Below, one piece after another: positions 32,051-40,680 of a stretch of DNA of 64,000 nucleotides. Location of the stretch: NCBI RefSeq assembly GCF_019443745.1, contig NZ_CP050948.1, forward strand, positions 4,902,001 to 4,966,000, given 5' to 3'. The translations under genes and the position numbers were made by a program. The first letter of the stretch is position 1. Each line of letters begins with the position of its first letter. Source of the stretch: Iamia sp. SCSIO 61187. Lineage in GTDB: Bacteria > Actinomycetota > Acidimicrobiia > Acidimicrobiales > Iamiaceae. The notes under the pieces were generated by a model that saw nothing but the letters and a program-made list of their open reading frames with translations, made no database searches and was not told the origin of the DNA.

Positions 32051-34753
32051 GTGCGTCCCGGACCCCTCGCCCCCGCCGACACGACCCCTGCGGTCCTCGC
32101 CGACTGGTTGGTCGCCGAGACCGTCGGCATCGTCGAGGCCCTCCACGAGGCGGTCCTGCCCGGGTGGCGGGTGCCCCGCGCCTACGCCGGCCACGAGGTG
32201 GCCGCCGACGTGCGGGCCGACGTGTGCTTCACCCTCCACCACCTGGCCGAGGCCGGCGTGACGACGGTGGCCGGTGAGGACCTCGACGAGGTCCTGGTGC
32301 GGCTGCTGGGGGGCGTCGACGGGTCCTCGACGCACACGTTCTTCTCGTACCGGATCGCCGAGACGTTGCTGCGCCACGGGCCCTTCGCCGACAACCCGTT
32401 GGCGGCGGCCCTGACCGACGCCCAGCGCGCCGAGCTCGTCACCGCCGTCGACAGCTCCGACTGGGCGGAGCTGCTCGACACCGGCGTCCTCCCCCGCAAC
32501 TACGCCGGCGTCCTCTCCCGCTGCGCCCTGGGCCAGCTCCGCCTCGGGCTGGTCGACGACGACGCCACCCTCGACCGGCTGGTGGCCCGGCTGGCCGGCG
32601 TGCTGGGCGAGAACCGCCACGGCGCCCTCGACGACTCCAACGACCGCATCGGCCGCTACGACATCTACACCGCGGACGTCTGGCTCTTCGTCCAGCCCCT
32701 CGCCGACCGCCTCGGCCCGCTGTGGGGCGAGGGCCTGCAGAAGGCCCTGGCCCTGGTCCGCACCGTCGGCGCCCGGGACGGCTCCGCCGTCGCCTGGGGG
32801 CGGTCGGTCGGCGACCTGTCGGCCGCCCTGACGCTCGAGCTGGCGGCGGTCGCCCTGGCCGACGGGCACGACCCGGGCCACGAGGCGCTCTGGCTGCGCC
32901 GGGCCGTCGACGCCGCCACCACCCTGCGCGCCGCCTTCGGGTCCGACGGGGTGAGCACGGCCCACCGGTGGCGCAGCCAGGACGGCTACCGGGGCCCGGC
33001 CCGGCGCCTCCAGCTCACCTTCGACCTGCTGGGGAAGCTGGGGTACGCGGCCGAGGCCCTCCGGCGGGTGCCCACCGCTCTGACCGACCTCCGTCCCGCG
33101 CCGGTGGCCGAGGCCTACCCGGCCGGCGACCGCTGGGTCCCGTTTGAGGACGACCGGCCCGCGGGCGCGTGGGCCGTCCGCCGCCCCGGCGCCGACCTGG
33201 TGGTGCCGTTCGTGGGGACCACCCGCAGCCACTACCTGCCGGCACCGCACCAGCCCGGCACGTGGGAGGTGCCCATCGACCGGGACCTGCCGTGCTGGAC
33301 CCCGCTGGTCACCGCCGGTTTCGGCCGCTACACCGCCGGTGGCCTGCCGGCGACGCTCACCCACGCCGACGGGTCGGTCACGGCGACGTGGGACGCCCTG
33401 CCCGTGTCGGGCCGCGGACTGGACGGTGACGCCACCGGACCGCCGCTCGACGCCACCCGCACGGCCAGGTTCTCGCTCGAGGGCCGAGCCCTCGTCCTCG
33501 ACGACCGGCTGACCTTCGCCGAGACGCCCCGCTCGGTGAGCCTGGCCGTCCCCGAGCCCGCCGGGCGCCGGCTCCGGGTCGAGTGGGAGTGCGCCACCCC
33601 GCACGCCACCACCGCCATCGAGACCGAGGGGCTGGCCGAGTGGCGCTCGCCCGGCGGCGAGATCGGCCGGGTCCACCAGATCGACCTCGACCCGGCCCCC
33701 GAGCTGGCCTACCGGGTGCGGGTCACGCCCCACCTCCGGGTCGCCAGCACCGAGCCCCAGCACCACTACGACCGGTCGCTGCGCCGGCCGCTGCGGGACC
33801 GGGTCACGACACCGGCGTCGGTCCCGGTCGGGTGGCGGGCGGACCCCACCCACCTGCTCCGCGACACCGACCTGCTCCACCTCCACTGGCCCGAGTGGGT
33901 CGCGTTCGACGACCTCGCCGAGCACCGGCGGCTGATCGCCGAGCTGGCCGACGCCGACGTCCCCGTGGTGTGGACGGCCCACAACCTCACCCCCCACGAG
34001 AAGCGCCCCGAGGTCTACGACGGCATCTACCAGGAGTGGGCGACGGCGGTCGCCGCCGTGATCCACCACTCGGCCTGGGGCGAGCGGGTGATGCGCGCCC
34101 GCTACGCCTTCGGGCCCGACGCGCGCCACGTCGTGATCCCCCACGGGCACTTCGGCGGGCTGTGGGAGCGGCACCTCCCGGACCGGGCCGAGGCCGAGCG
34201 TCGCCTGGGCCTGCCCCCGCTGCCCGCCGGCGGCGTGCGCATCGGCGTCGTCGGTGCGCCGCGCGCCGAGAAGCCGGTGCCGGTCGTGCTCGACGCCGTC
34301 GCCGCCAGCGAGCGCGACGACGTCCAGCTCTGCTGCTGGTCGCTCGGACCCGACGACGTCGTCCCCGACGATCCCCGGATCGTCGTGGCCGAGCCCTACC
34401 GGCAGGTCGACCCGGCCGCCTACGCCACCCGGCTGGCCGCGTGCGACGTGCTGGCCCTGGTCTTCGACCCCGACGGCGAGATGCTGGCCACCGGCGCCGC
34501 CGCCGACGCCACCGGGGTGGGCCTGCCCGCCCTCCGCTCCGACTGGCCCTACCTGGCCGAGGCGCTCGGCGCCGGCGGGATCCCGTGCGGGCACACGGTC
34601 GCCTCGGTGGCGGCGGCGATCGACGGGCTGACCCCGGAGGTCGTGGCCGCGGCCCGGGCCGGGGCCGAGCGCCGCCGGGCCGAGATCGGCTGGGACGTCC
34701 TCGCCGACCCCCTGGTGGAGCTCTACGAGCGCGTCGTCCAGCGCCTCCCGTAG
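32051..34753 (+). CDS. Large fusion: alpha/alpha-toroid (heparinase-like) domain plus GT4-type glycosyltransferase
   Basis: 900 residues from GTG 32051, which lies 8 nt after TAGCGT; an ATG at 32015 lies before that -10. Residues about 1-340 are helical, with repeated pairs (FTLHHLAEAGVTTVAGEDLDEVLVRLLGG; YDIYTADVWLFVQPLADRLG) as in alpha/alpha toroids of DUF2264/heparinase-like proteins. Residues about 350-560 form a beta-sandwich (HYLPAPHQPGTWEVP; TARFSLEGRALVLDDRLTF). From about 600 a GT-B glycosyltransferase follows: LLHLHWPEWVAF, VVWTAHNLTPHEKRPE, VIPHGHFGGLW and the donor-site region DPDGEMLATGAAADATGVGLPAL. It may trim or sense and extend a polysaccharide. No signal peptide. Confidence 0.72.
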   Translation: MRPGPLAPADTTPAVLADWLVAETVGIVEALHEAVLPGWRVPRAYAGHEVAADVRADVCFTLHHLAEAGVTTVAGEDLDEVLVRLLGGVDGSSTHTFFSYRIAETLLRHGPFADNPLAAALTDAQRAELVTAVDSSDWAELLDTGVLPRNYAGVLSRCALGQLRLGLVDDDATLDRLVARLAGVLGENRHGALDDSNDRIGRYDIYTADVWLFVQPLADRLGPLWGEGLQKALALVRTVGARDGSAVAWGRSVGDLSAALTLELAAVALADGHDPGHEALWLRRAVDAATTLRAAFGSDGVSTAHRWRSQDGYRGPARRLQLTFDLLGKLGYAAEALRRVPTALTDLRPAPVAEAYPAGDRWVPFEDDRPAGAWAVRRPGADLVVPFVGTTRSHYLPAPHQPGTWEVPIDRDLPCWTPLVTAGFGRYTAGGLPATLTHADGSVTATWDALPVSGRGLDGDATGPPLDATRTARFSLEGRALVLDDRLTFAETPRSVSLAVPEPAGRRLRVEWECATPHATTAIETEGLAEWRSPGGEIGRVHQIDLDPAPELAYRVRVTPHLRVASTEPQHHYDRSLRRPLRDRVTTPASVPVGWRADPTHLLRDTDLLHLHWPEWVAFDDLAEHRRLIAELADADVPVVWTAHNLTPHEKRPEVYDGIYQEWATAVAAVIHHSAWGERVMRARYAFGPDARHVVIPHGHFGGLWERHLPDRAEAERRLGLPPLPAGGVRIGVVGAPRAEKPVPVVLDAVAASERDDVQLCCWSLGPDDVVPDDPRIVVAEPYRQVDPAAYATRLAACDVLALVFDPDGEMLATGAAADATGVGLPALRSDWPYLAEALGAGGIPCGHTVASVAAAIDGLTPEVVAAARAGAERRRAEIGWDVLADPLVELYERVVQRLP

Positions 34754-34755
34754 GA

Positions 34756-34777
34756 CGCGTCGCCGCATCCCGACGCG
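34756..34777 (+). terminator. Hairpin after the fusion glycosyltransferase gene
   Basis: CGCGTCG (34756-34762) and CGACGCG (34771-34777) with an 8-nt loop, 3 nt after the stop. Short but GC-rich. The rest of the 172-bp gap to the aminotransferase shows no gene. Confidence 0.45.
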
Positions 34778-34925
34778 CCCCGGGCGCAGCCCCGCCCCAC
34801 CACCGCGCCAAGACGGCCTCGGCCGGGACGGGCGGGGGCCGCCCGGGCCACGCCCCGGGGTCGCGGGCCAAGGGCGGTGGATTGGCCCTCGCTCCCGGGG
34901 GTCCGTTGGGGCACCCTGGTCGGCC

Positions 34926-36137
34926 ATGCCCGAGCCCCTGGCCCACCCGGCCGACCCCTCGCCCTCGCCGGGCGCCGGCCCGGCCGGGCCCATCGCCTTG
35001 TCGCAGCGGGCCCAGGGGGTGCGGTCCTCGGCCATCCGAGACCTGCTCAAGCTGACCGAGCAGCCCGGCATCCTCTCCCTGGCCGGCGGGCTCCCGGCCC
35101 CCGAGTCGTTCCCGACCGGCGCCCTGGCCGAGGCGGCGGCATCGGCCCTGGCCGACCCGGCGACGGTCCAGTACACGACCACCGAGGGCCTGCCCGCCCT
35201 CCGGGAGTGGATCGCCGCCCGGTGCGACGCCGACGTCGGGCCCGACGACGTGCTCGTCACCACCGGCTCGCAGCAGGCGCTCGACCTGATCGTCCGATCG
35301 CTGTGCGACCCGGGCGACACGGTCGCCGCCGACTGCCCCGGCTACCTCGGGGCCCTCCAGGTCCTGCAGGCCGGCGGCTGCCGGGTGCTCCCGGTGACGG
35401 TGGACGAGGACGGCCTCGACCCCGAGGCCCTCGCCGCCCTGCTCGAGGCGGGGGAGCGGCCCCGGCTCGTCTACACCTGCCCCTCGCTCCAGAACCCGAC
35501 GGGCACGACCCTGCCCGTCGCCCGCCGCCGGCGCCTGGCCGAGCTCGCCGACCGGTACGGATTCGTCATCGTCGAGGACGACCCCTACAGCTCCCTGCGC
35601 TGGGCCGGCACCCAGCCCCCGGCGATGGTCACCATGACGGACCGCGCCGTGTGGCTGTCGACGTTCTCCAAGACGCTCGCCCCCGGGCTGCGGCTGGGGT
35701 GGATGGTCGGACCTCCCGAGCTGCGGGGGGCGGCGACGCGCCTGAAGCAGTCCGCCGACCTGCACACCCCGACGCTGTCGCAGCACCTCGCCGTCGACCT
35801 GGTGACCCGGCCGGGGTGGTTCGCCGCCCACCTCGCCGGCCTCGTCCCCCGCTACCAGGAGCGGGCCGGCGCCCTGGCCGCCGCCCTCCGGGACCAGCTG
35901 GGCGACCGGGCGACCTTCGTCGAGCCCGAGGGCGGGATGTTCCTGTGGCTCGAGCTGCCCGGCGTCGACACCGACGCCCTGCTCCCCCGGGCGGTCGAGC
36001 ACGGCGTGGCCTTCGTCCCCGGGTCGGTGTTCCACGTCGACGGCGGCGGCCACTCGGCGCTGCGGGTCTCGTTCGCCACCCTGGCGCCCGATGCCCTGGC
36101 CGAGGCCACCGCCCGCCTCGCCCGCGCCCTGACCTGA
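34926..36137 (+). CDS. PLP-dependent class I/II aminotransferase (LysN/MocR-like fold)
   Basis: 403 residues. A Pro-rich N-terminus is followed by the fold-type I core: LSLAGGLPAPESFP (about 50-63), VTTGSQQALDLIVR (cofactor phosphate region), CPSLQNPTGTTLP (Asn190), IVEDDPYSSLRW (Asp near 218) and STFSKTLAPGLRLGW with the PLP Lys at 249. C-terminal FVPGSVFHVDGGG...LRVSFA carries the substrate-binding Arg. This pattern is that of 2-aminoadipate/aromatic aminotransferases related to MocR C-terminal domains; no helix-turn-helix is fused. It is followed 57 nt later by a P450 gene. Confidence 0.92.
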   Translation: MPEPLAHPADPSPSPGAGPAGPIALSQRAQGVRSSAIRDLLKLTEQPGILSLAGGLPAPESFPTGALAEAAASALADPATVQYTTTEGLPALREWIAARCDADVGPDDVLVTTGSQQALDLIVRSLCDPGDTVAADCPGYLGALQVLQAGGCRVLPVTVDEDGLDPEALAALLEAGERPRLVYTCPSLQNPTGTTLPVARRRRLAELADRYGFVIVEDDPYSSLRWAGTQPPAMVTMTDRAVWLSTFSKTLAPGLRLGWMVGPPELRGAATRLKQSADLHTPTLSQHLAVDLVTRPGWFAAHLAGLVPRYQERAGALAAALRDQLGDRATFVEPEGGMFLWLELPGVDTDALLPRAVEHGVAFVPGSVFHVDGGGHSALRVSFATLAPDALAEATARLARALT

Positions 36138-36194
36138 CCACCGCTGGTCGGCGCCGGGCGAGCACGGCGGGGCGGCGGTCGCGAGGATGGGGGG

Positions 36195-37535
36195 ATGGGA
36201 CCAGCGACGCGGTCACTGCCCGGTCCCGGGCTGGTCGAGTCGGTGCGACTGCTGCCGACGATGGTGCGCTCGCCGTACCCGGCGCTCGAGGACCTCCACG
36301 CCCGGTACGGGCCGATCGTGCGGGTGGGCCGGGGGCCGTACTCCTACGTCTTCGTGTTCGGGCCCGAGGCCCACGAGATGCTGATGGCCGGGCGGACCGA
36401 GTCCTTCCGCTGGCGGGAGGCGCTGGCGCTGCTCATCGCCGTGGACGGCGACACGGCCCTGATCGTCAGCGACGGCGACGACCACCGCCGCCGCCGGCTG
36501 GTGCAGCCCGCCTTCGGGGTCCGCCGGGTCGAGGGCTACCTGCCGACGATCGTCGAGGAGGTCGGCCTGGTGGTCGACGGCTGGGGCGACGGGGCCACCA
36601 CCGACGTGGCCGAGGACCTCCGCCGCGGGGTCCGGCGCATCGTCATCCGGTCGCTCTTCGGCGACCACCTGCGCGACCGGGCCGACGAGATCGGCGAGCA
36701 CCTCCAGGTGGCGATCGACTACGTCAACCGCTCACCGGTCGCCCGCTTCGACCACGACTGGCCGGGCACGCCCTACCGCCGGGCCATGCGGGCCCGGCGC
36801 CACGTCGACGAGATCATCTACGCCGAGATCGAGGCCCGGCGGGCGACGCCGGACGACCGGGGCGACGTCCTGTCCGCCCTGCTGGCCGCCCAGGAGGACG
36901 GCGACCACCCGCTCACCGACGAGGAGGTGCGGGACCAGGTCGTCAGCCTGATCGCCGCCGGCTACGACACGACCAGCGCCGGAGTCGCCTGGACCGTCCA
37001 CGCCACCTTCTCCCGGCCGGAGGCGCGCGACCGGGCCCGGGCCGAGATCGACGAGGTGGTCGGCGACGAGCCGCTGACCGTCGGCCACCTGGCGGCCCTG
37101 CCCTACGTCGGCGGGATCGTCTCGGAGCCCCTGCGCCTGTGGCCGCCGGGCGCCTTCGGGGCCCGCTACGCGATCGAGGACGTCCCGTTCGCCGGCCACC
37201 TCATCCCGGCGGGCAGCACCGTCGCCTTCTCGCAGTACGTGTCCCACCGCGACGGCGACCTGTGGCCCGACGCCCTCCGCTTCGACCCGGAGCGCTGGGT
37301 GCCGGGGTCGCCCACGGCCCACGAGCCGGTGCCGTACTCCTACGTGCCCTTCGGCGGTGGCTACCGCCGCTGCATCGGCTTCGCCCTCGCCACCCAGGAG
37401 ATCAAGGCGGCGCTGGTGGAGCTGCTGCGACGGGTCGACATCACCCCGCTCGACCCCGAGCCCGAACCGACCGGCATCGCCACGCTGTCGCCCAAGGGCG
37501 GGGTCCGGGCGACGGTCCGCCGGCGGCCGCGGTAG
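36195..37535 (+). CDS. Cytochrome P450
   Basis: 446 residues. I-helix AAGYDTTSAGVAW (oxygen-activating A/G-G-x-D/E-T-T), ExxR as SEPLRLWPP, and the haem loop FGGGYRRCIGFALA with the Cys ligand at 393. No membrane anchor, so it is a soluble bacterial P450 needing a ferredoxin/reductase partner; the FNR-fusion protein at 8710 is a possible but unlinked source of electrons. AKGG-like end (LSPKGGVRATV) resembles CYP102/110-type monooxygenases acting on fatty acids or terpenoids; the substrate is not assignable. Confidence 0.94.
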   Translation: MGPATRSLPGPGLVESVRLLPTMVRSPYPALEDLHARYGPIVRVGRGPYSYVFVFGPEAHEMLMAGRTESFRWREALALLIAVDGDTALIVSDGDDHRRRRLVQPAFGVRRVEGYLPTIVEEVGLVVDGWGDGATTDVAEDLRRGVRRIVIRSLFGDHLRDRADEIGEHLQVAIDYVNRSPVARFDHDWPGTPYRRAMRARRHVDEIIYAEIEARRATPDDRGDVLSALLAAQEDGDHPLTDEEVRDQVVSLIAAGYDTTSAGVAWTVHATFSRPEARDRARAEIDEVVGDEPLTVGHLAALPYVGGIVSEPLRLWPPGAFGARYAIEDVPFAGHLIPAGSTVAFSQYVSHRDGDLWPDALRFDPERWVPGSPTAHEPVPYSYVPFGGGYRRCIGFALATQEIKAALVELLRRVDITPLDPEPEPTGIATLSPKGGVRATVRRRPR

Positions 37536-37558
37536 CTGGGCGACGGCCCGACCCAGCT
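37534..37558. terminator. Hairpin between convergent P450 and SDR genes
   Basis: AGCTGGG (37534-37540) and CCCAGCT (37552-37558) with an 11-nt loop, starting at the P450 stop codon and ending 14 nt before the SDR stop. It could terminate both transcripts. Confidence 0.5.
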
Positions 37559-37571
37559 GGAGGGCGGACCG

Positions 37572-38411
37572 TCAGCCGACGCGGGCGGACTGGCCACCGT
37601 CGACGGGGATCACGACGCCGGTGATGAAGCGGGCCTCGTCCGAGGCGAGGAACAGGGCGGCGTGGGCGACGTCCCAGGCCGAGCCCTGGCGACCGAGCGG
37701 CACCAGGCCGGCCCGCAGCTCGGCGTAGGCGGTGCGGTCGGCGTCGAGCGAGCGGGCCGGCTCGTCGACGCCCATCGGCGTGTCGATGAACCCCGGCATG
37801 ATGGCGTTGGCCCGCACGCCGTGCTTGGCGTTGGTGAGCGCGAGGTTCTGGGTGAGGGCGTTCACGCCCGCCTTCGACAGCTTGTAGGCGGTGAGGTTCC
37901 CGGCGGCGGCGATGGCGGCGAGCGACGAGATGTTCACGATGGCGCCGTTGCCGCTGGCGCGCAGGGCGGGGACGGCGGCCCGGCAGGTCCGCCACATGGC
38001 CCGCAGGTTCACGTCCATGATCCGGTCGTAGGCGTCGTCGGCCAGGTGGTGGGGCGGACCGTCGCCCAGGCCCACCCCGACGTTGTTGTGGAGCACCTCG
38101 ATGCGCCCGAAGGCCTCGAGGGCGGCGGCGACGATGCGGTCGGGCCCGTCGTCGGAGGCGACGTCGACCACCGACGTCGCCACCTCGACGCCCTCGGCCC
38201 GGGCCATCTCCGCCGTCTCGCCCAGCGAGGCCTCGTCCCGGTCGACGAGGAGCAGCGGCGCCCCCTGGCGGGCGAAGGTGACGGCGGTGGCCCGGCCGTT
38301 GCCGATGGTCTCGCCGGCGGTCTGCCCGGCCCCGACCACCACCGCCACCCGGTCCTGGAGGCGCCCGCCGTCGACGGGAGCGGGACCGGGGGCGTCGGAG
38401 GCGGTGGTCAT
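37572..38411 (-). CDS. SDR-family oxidoreductase
   Basis: 279 residues: VAVVVGAGQTAGETIGNGRATAVTF (modified TGxxxGxG loop, here GAGQTAGETIG), LLVDRD (NAD-preferring Asp), LHNNVGVG in place of NNAG, NISSLAAIAAAGNLTAYKLSKAGV with catalytic Ser-Tyr-Lys, and GFIDTPM. The C-terminus FITGVVIPVDGGQSA is the classical SDR tetramer tail. The elongated glycine loop is seen in a subset of actinobacterial SDRs. TAGGTT lies 6 nt before the ATG. It is divergent from the HTH_42 gene (33 bp). Confidence 0.9.
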   Translation of the reverse strand: MTTASDAPGPAPVDGGRLQDRVAVVVGAGQTAGETIGNGRATAVTFARQGAPLLLVDRDEASLGETAEMARAEGVEVATSVVDVASDDGPDRIVAAALEAFGRIEVLHNNVGVGLGDGPPHHLADDAYDRIMDVNLRAMWRTCRAAVPALRASGNGAIVNISSLAAIAAAGNLTAYKLSKAGVNALTQNLALTNAKHGVRANAIMPGFIDTPMGVDEPARSLDADRTAYAELRAGLVPLGRQGSAWDVAHAALFLASDEARFITGVVIPVDGGQSARVG

Positions 38412-38444
38412 GGCCCGAACCTAGGCCGGCCTACCCTCGCCTCC

Positions 38445-39560
38445 GTGGAGGCGGTGCTCACCCGGCGCGACCTGAACCGGGCCACGCTGGCCCGCCAGCA
38501 CCTGCTCGAGCGGACGACCCGCTCGGCGGTCGACGTCGTGTCCCACCTGGCCGGGATGCAGGCCCAGGCCCAGGCCCCGTTCCCGCCCTACTTCGGGCTG
38601 TGGAGCCGCGTCGACGGCTTCACCGCGGAGGAGCTGGTCGACCTGCTCGAGAGCCGCACGGTCGTGCGGTGCAGCCTGCAGCGGGGCACCGTCCACCTCG
38701 TCACCGCCGCCGATGCCCTGTGGCTGCGGCCCCTCCTCGCCCCGCTCTACGAGCGGTTCGTGCGGGTGAGCCCGGCCACGGCCGGCCGCCTCGACGGCGT
38801 GGACCTCGACGCCCTGGCCGCGGCCGGCCGCACGCTGCTCGACGACGACCCGCTGACCCTCGCCGAGTTCGGTCGGGCCCTCGCCCCGACGTGGCCCGAC
38901 CGGGACCCCCGGGCCCTGGGCCACGCCGTGCCCCTGCTGACCCCCCTGGTGCAGGTGCCGCCGCGGGCCCTGTGGGGACGGTCCGGGCCGCCCCGGCTGG
39001 CCCCGCTCGAGACGTGGGTCGGAGCACCGCTCGACCCGGACCTGGCGGTCGACGACCTCGTGCTCCGCTACCTGGCGGCCTTCGGCCCGGCCTCGGTGCT
39101 CGACGCCCAGAGGTGGGCGGGCCTGGCGTTCCTCGGCGAGACCTTCGAGCGGCTGCGACCCCGGCTCGTGACCTTCCGCGACGAGGACGGCCGCGAGCTG
39201 TTCGACCTCCCCGACGCCCCCCGACCCGGCGGTGACGCCGGCGCACCGATCCGGCTCGTCGCCGCCTACGACGACCTCCTCCTCGGCCACGCCGACCGCA
39301 CCCGGATCTACGACGTCGAGCACCAGCGGCGGCTGATCCCGGTCAACGCCGTCATCCCCGCCACCGTCCTGGTCGACGGCTTCGTCGACGGGACCTGGAC
39401 GTGGGCCGCCACCCGATCCCGGGCCGAGGTCACCATCACCCCGTTCTCCCTCTGGCCCCGGAGGGTCCGGGCCGACGTCGAGGCCGAGGCCCGCCACCTC
39501 CTGGCCCGGGCCGCCCCCGAGGTCCCGGCCCACGAGGTGCACGTCACCGAGCCCGCCTGA
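38445..39560 (+). CDS. Winged-helix DNA-binding-domain (HTH_42/AlkX-YcaQ-type) protein
   Basis: 371 residues from GTG 38445, 7 nt after TACCCT. The family (PF06224) is recognised by SHLAGMQAQAQAPFPPYFGLWSRVDGF (about 38-64), LQRGTVHLVTAADALWLRPLL, AFGPASVLDAQRWAGL and the late AAYDDLLLGHADRTR and WAATRSRAEVTITPF. Relatives include the E. coli interstrand-crosslink glycosylase YcaQ/AlkX and actinobacterial AlkZ-type DNA glycosylases. AlkZ-like enzymes use a QxQ/QxD motif, and the QAQAQ here is compatible with it. A DNA-repair role is therefore plausible, beside alkB at the other end of the window. Confidence 0.8.
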   Translation: MEAVLTRRDLNRATLARQHLLERTTRSAVDVVSHLAGMQAQAQAPFPPYFGLWSRVDGFTAEELVDLLESRTVVRCSLQRGTVHLVTAADALWLRPLLAPLYERFVRVSPATAGRLDGVDLDALAAAGRTLLDDDPLTLAEFGRALAPTWPDRDPRALGHAVPLLTPLVQVPPRALWGRSGPPRLAPLETWVGAPLDPDLAVDDLVLRYLAAFGPASVLDAQRWAGLAFLGETFERLRPRLVTFRDEDGRELFDLPDAPRPGGDAGAPIRLVAAYDDLLLGHADRTRIYDVEHQRRLIPVNAVIPATVLVDGFVDGTWTWAATRSRAEVTITPFSLWPRRVRADVEAEARHLLARAAPEVPAHEVHVTEPA

Positions 39561-39572
39561 TCGCCCCGCCGG

Positions 39573-40274
39573 CTACGGCCGGACCGCCTGGAGGCGGAGC
39601 CCGTCGGCGTCCCGGGTCACCTCCATGGCGAACGGGAACCGGTCGACGGCGATGGCGAGGTCGATGTCGGTCGGGTCGACGTGGTCGGCGCCCAGGGCCA
39701 GGGTGCGGGCGGCCTCGTCGGTGCCGGCCACGACCCGGGCCACGGCGGCCGGGTCGGGGGCGAGGCCGAGGCGGACGGCCTCGATGTGCTCGGCGGTGGC
39801 CAGGTCGTCGGTCCCCGGACGATCGGCCCGGTCGTCGAAGCGGCCGGTGATCACGTAGGTCGGTGCCCCCAGCCCGGAGGCCTCCACCGCGGCGGCGGTG
39901 GCCGAGGCGCAGACCAGCGAGGCGCACCACAGCCGGTCGGCCGCTCCGGCCGCGACCACGCCCTGGGTCCCGGCCGAGGTGCGCTGGACCACCCGGCCGT
40001 CGAGGTCGGCCGCCGCCGCCAGGGCCGGCGAGTTGGGCAGGGCGAACCCGTCGGGGCGCAGGCCGCCCATCTCGCCCATGGCCACCGACCCGGGGTGGGC
40101 GGCGACGAAGGCCAGGGCGTCGTCGACGCCGGCGACGAGGTAGATCGCCCGGGCGCCGGCCCCGAAGGCGTAGGCCGCGGTCGTGAAGGCGCGGATCACG
40201 TCCACGGCCACGACCGCCCCCGTCACCCCGACGACCTCGGCCGTGCTCACGTACCTGGCGCCGTCCCCTCCCAC
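39573..40274 (-). CDS. comB: 2-phosphosulfolactate phosphatase-like (ComB) protein
   Basis: 233 residues from GTG 40274, 7 nt after TACGGT; the GTG at 40283 overlaps that -10. ComB signatures: VVAVDVIRAFTTAAYAFGAGARAIYLV, GEMGGLRPDGFALPNSPA, and VVQRTSAGTQGVVAAGAADRLWCASLVCASATA. In methanogens ComB dephosphorylates 2-phosphosulfolactate in coenzyme M synthesis; bacteria keep ComB homologues without coenzyme M, possibly for sulfolactate metabolism. No other com genes are near. The gene is divergent from the UBP zinc-finger gene with only 34 bp between the start codons. Confidence 0.85.
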   Translation of the reverse strand: MGGDGARYVSTAEVVGVTGAVVAVDVIRAFTTAAYAFGAGARAIYLVAGVDDALAFVAAHPGSVAMGEMGGLRPDGFALPNSPALAAAADLDGRVVQRTSAGTQGVVAAGAADRLWCASLVCASATAAAVEASGLGAPTYVITGRFDDRADRPGTDDLATAEHIEAVRLGLAPDPAAVARVVAGTDEAARTLALGADHVDPTDIDLAIAVDRFPFAMEVTRDADGLRLQAVRP

Positions 40275-40308
40275 GGCGGGCACCGTAGGGCGGCGGTACC
40301 GTCGGGCG

Positions 40309-40599
40309 ATGGCCGATTGCACGCACCTCGACACCATCACGGGGGCCTCGCCGAGCGACGACGGGTGCACCGACTGCCTGCGGACCGGGGACCACTGGGT
40401 CCACCTGCGGCGCTGCGCCCAGTGCGGCCACGTCGGGTGCTGCGACTCCTCGCCCAACCGGCACGCCACCGCCCACCACGCCGCCACCCGCCACCCCCTC
40501 GTCCAGTCCTTCGAGCCCGGCGAGGACTGGTACTGGTGCTACGAGGACGAGGTCGGCTTCGAGCTCGACGGCGAGGCCCCGAGCCCCTCCCACCCCTGA
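40309..40599 (+). CDS. UBP-type zinc-finger protein
   Basis: 96 residues from ATG 40309, 6 nt after TACCGT. Cys/His ligands fit a ZnF-UBP: ADCTHLD, DGCTDC, HLRRCAQCGHVGCCDSS, HATAHHAATRHPLVQSFEPGEDWYWCYED. In eukaryotes this domain binds the free C-terminus of ubiquitin. Free-standing bacterial copies are widespread in Actinobacteria, and their partner is not established. The stop is directly followed by a tandem pair of D palindromes. Confidence 0.9.
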   Translation: MADCTHLDTITGASPSDDGCTDCLRTGDHWVHLRRCAQCGHVGCCDSSPNRHATAHHAATRHPLVQSFEPGEDWYWCYEDEVGFELDGEAPSPSHP

Positions 40600-40600
40600 G

Positions 40601-40627
40601 CACGGATGGTGCCAGGCACCTTCCGTG
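40601..40627. repeat. D-type palindrome, first of tandem pair
   Basis: CACGGATGGTGCC-A-GGCACCTTCCGTG, identical to the copy at 6636-6662. It starts 2 nt after the UBP gene stop. The gap to the next copy is 6 nt. Confidence 0.92.
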
Positions 40628-40633
40628 GTGCGC

Positions 40634-40660
40634 CACGGATGGTGCCAGGCACCTTCCGTG
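40634..40660. repeat. D-type palindrome, second of tandem pair
   Basis: Identical 27-bp unit, 33 bp downstream of the first, 20 nt before the stop codon of the convergent membrane-protein gene. Confidence 0.92.
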
Positions 40661-40680
40661 GTGCGGTCTCGGGGACGGGG

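Noticed and set aside
32000-35320. 1106-codon minus-strand frame opposite the glycosyltransferase fusion
   Set aside because: No domains or start signal; amino-acid bias is that of an antisense shadow.
40275-40283. GTG 40283 as comB start
   Set aside because: It overlaps the TACGGT -10; the next GTG at 40274 fits the leaderless spacing.
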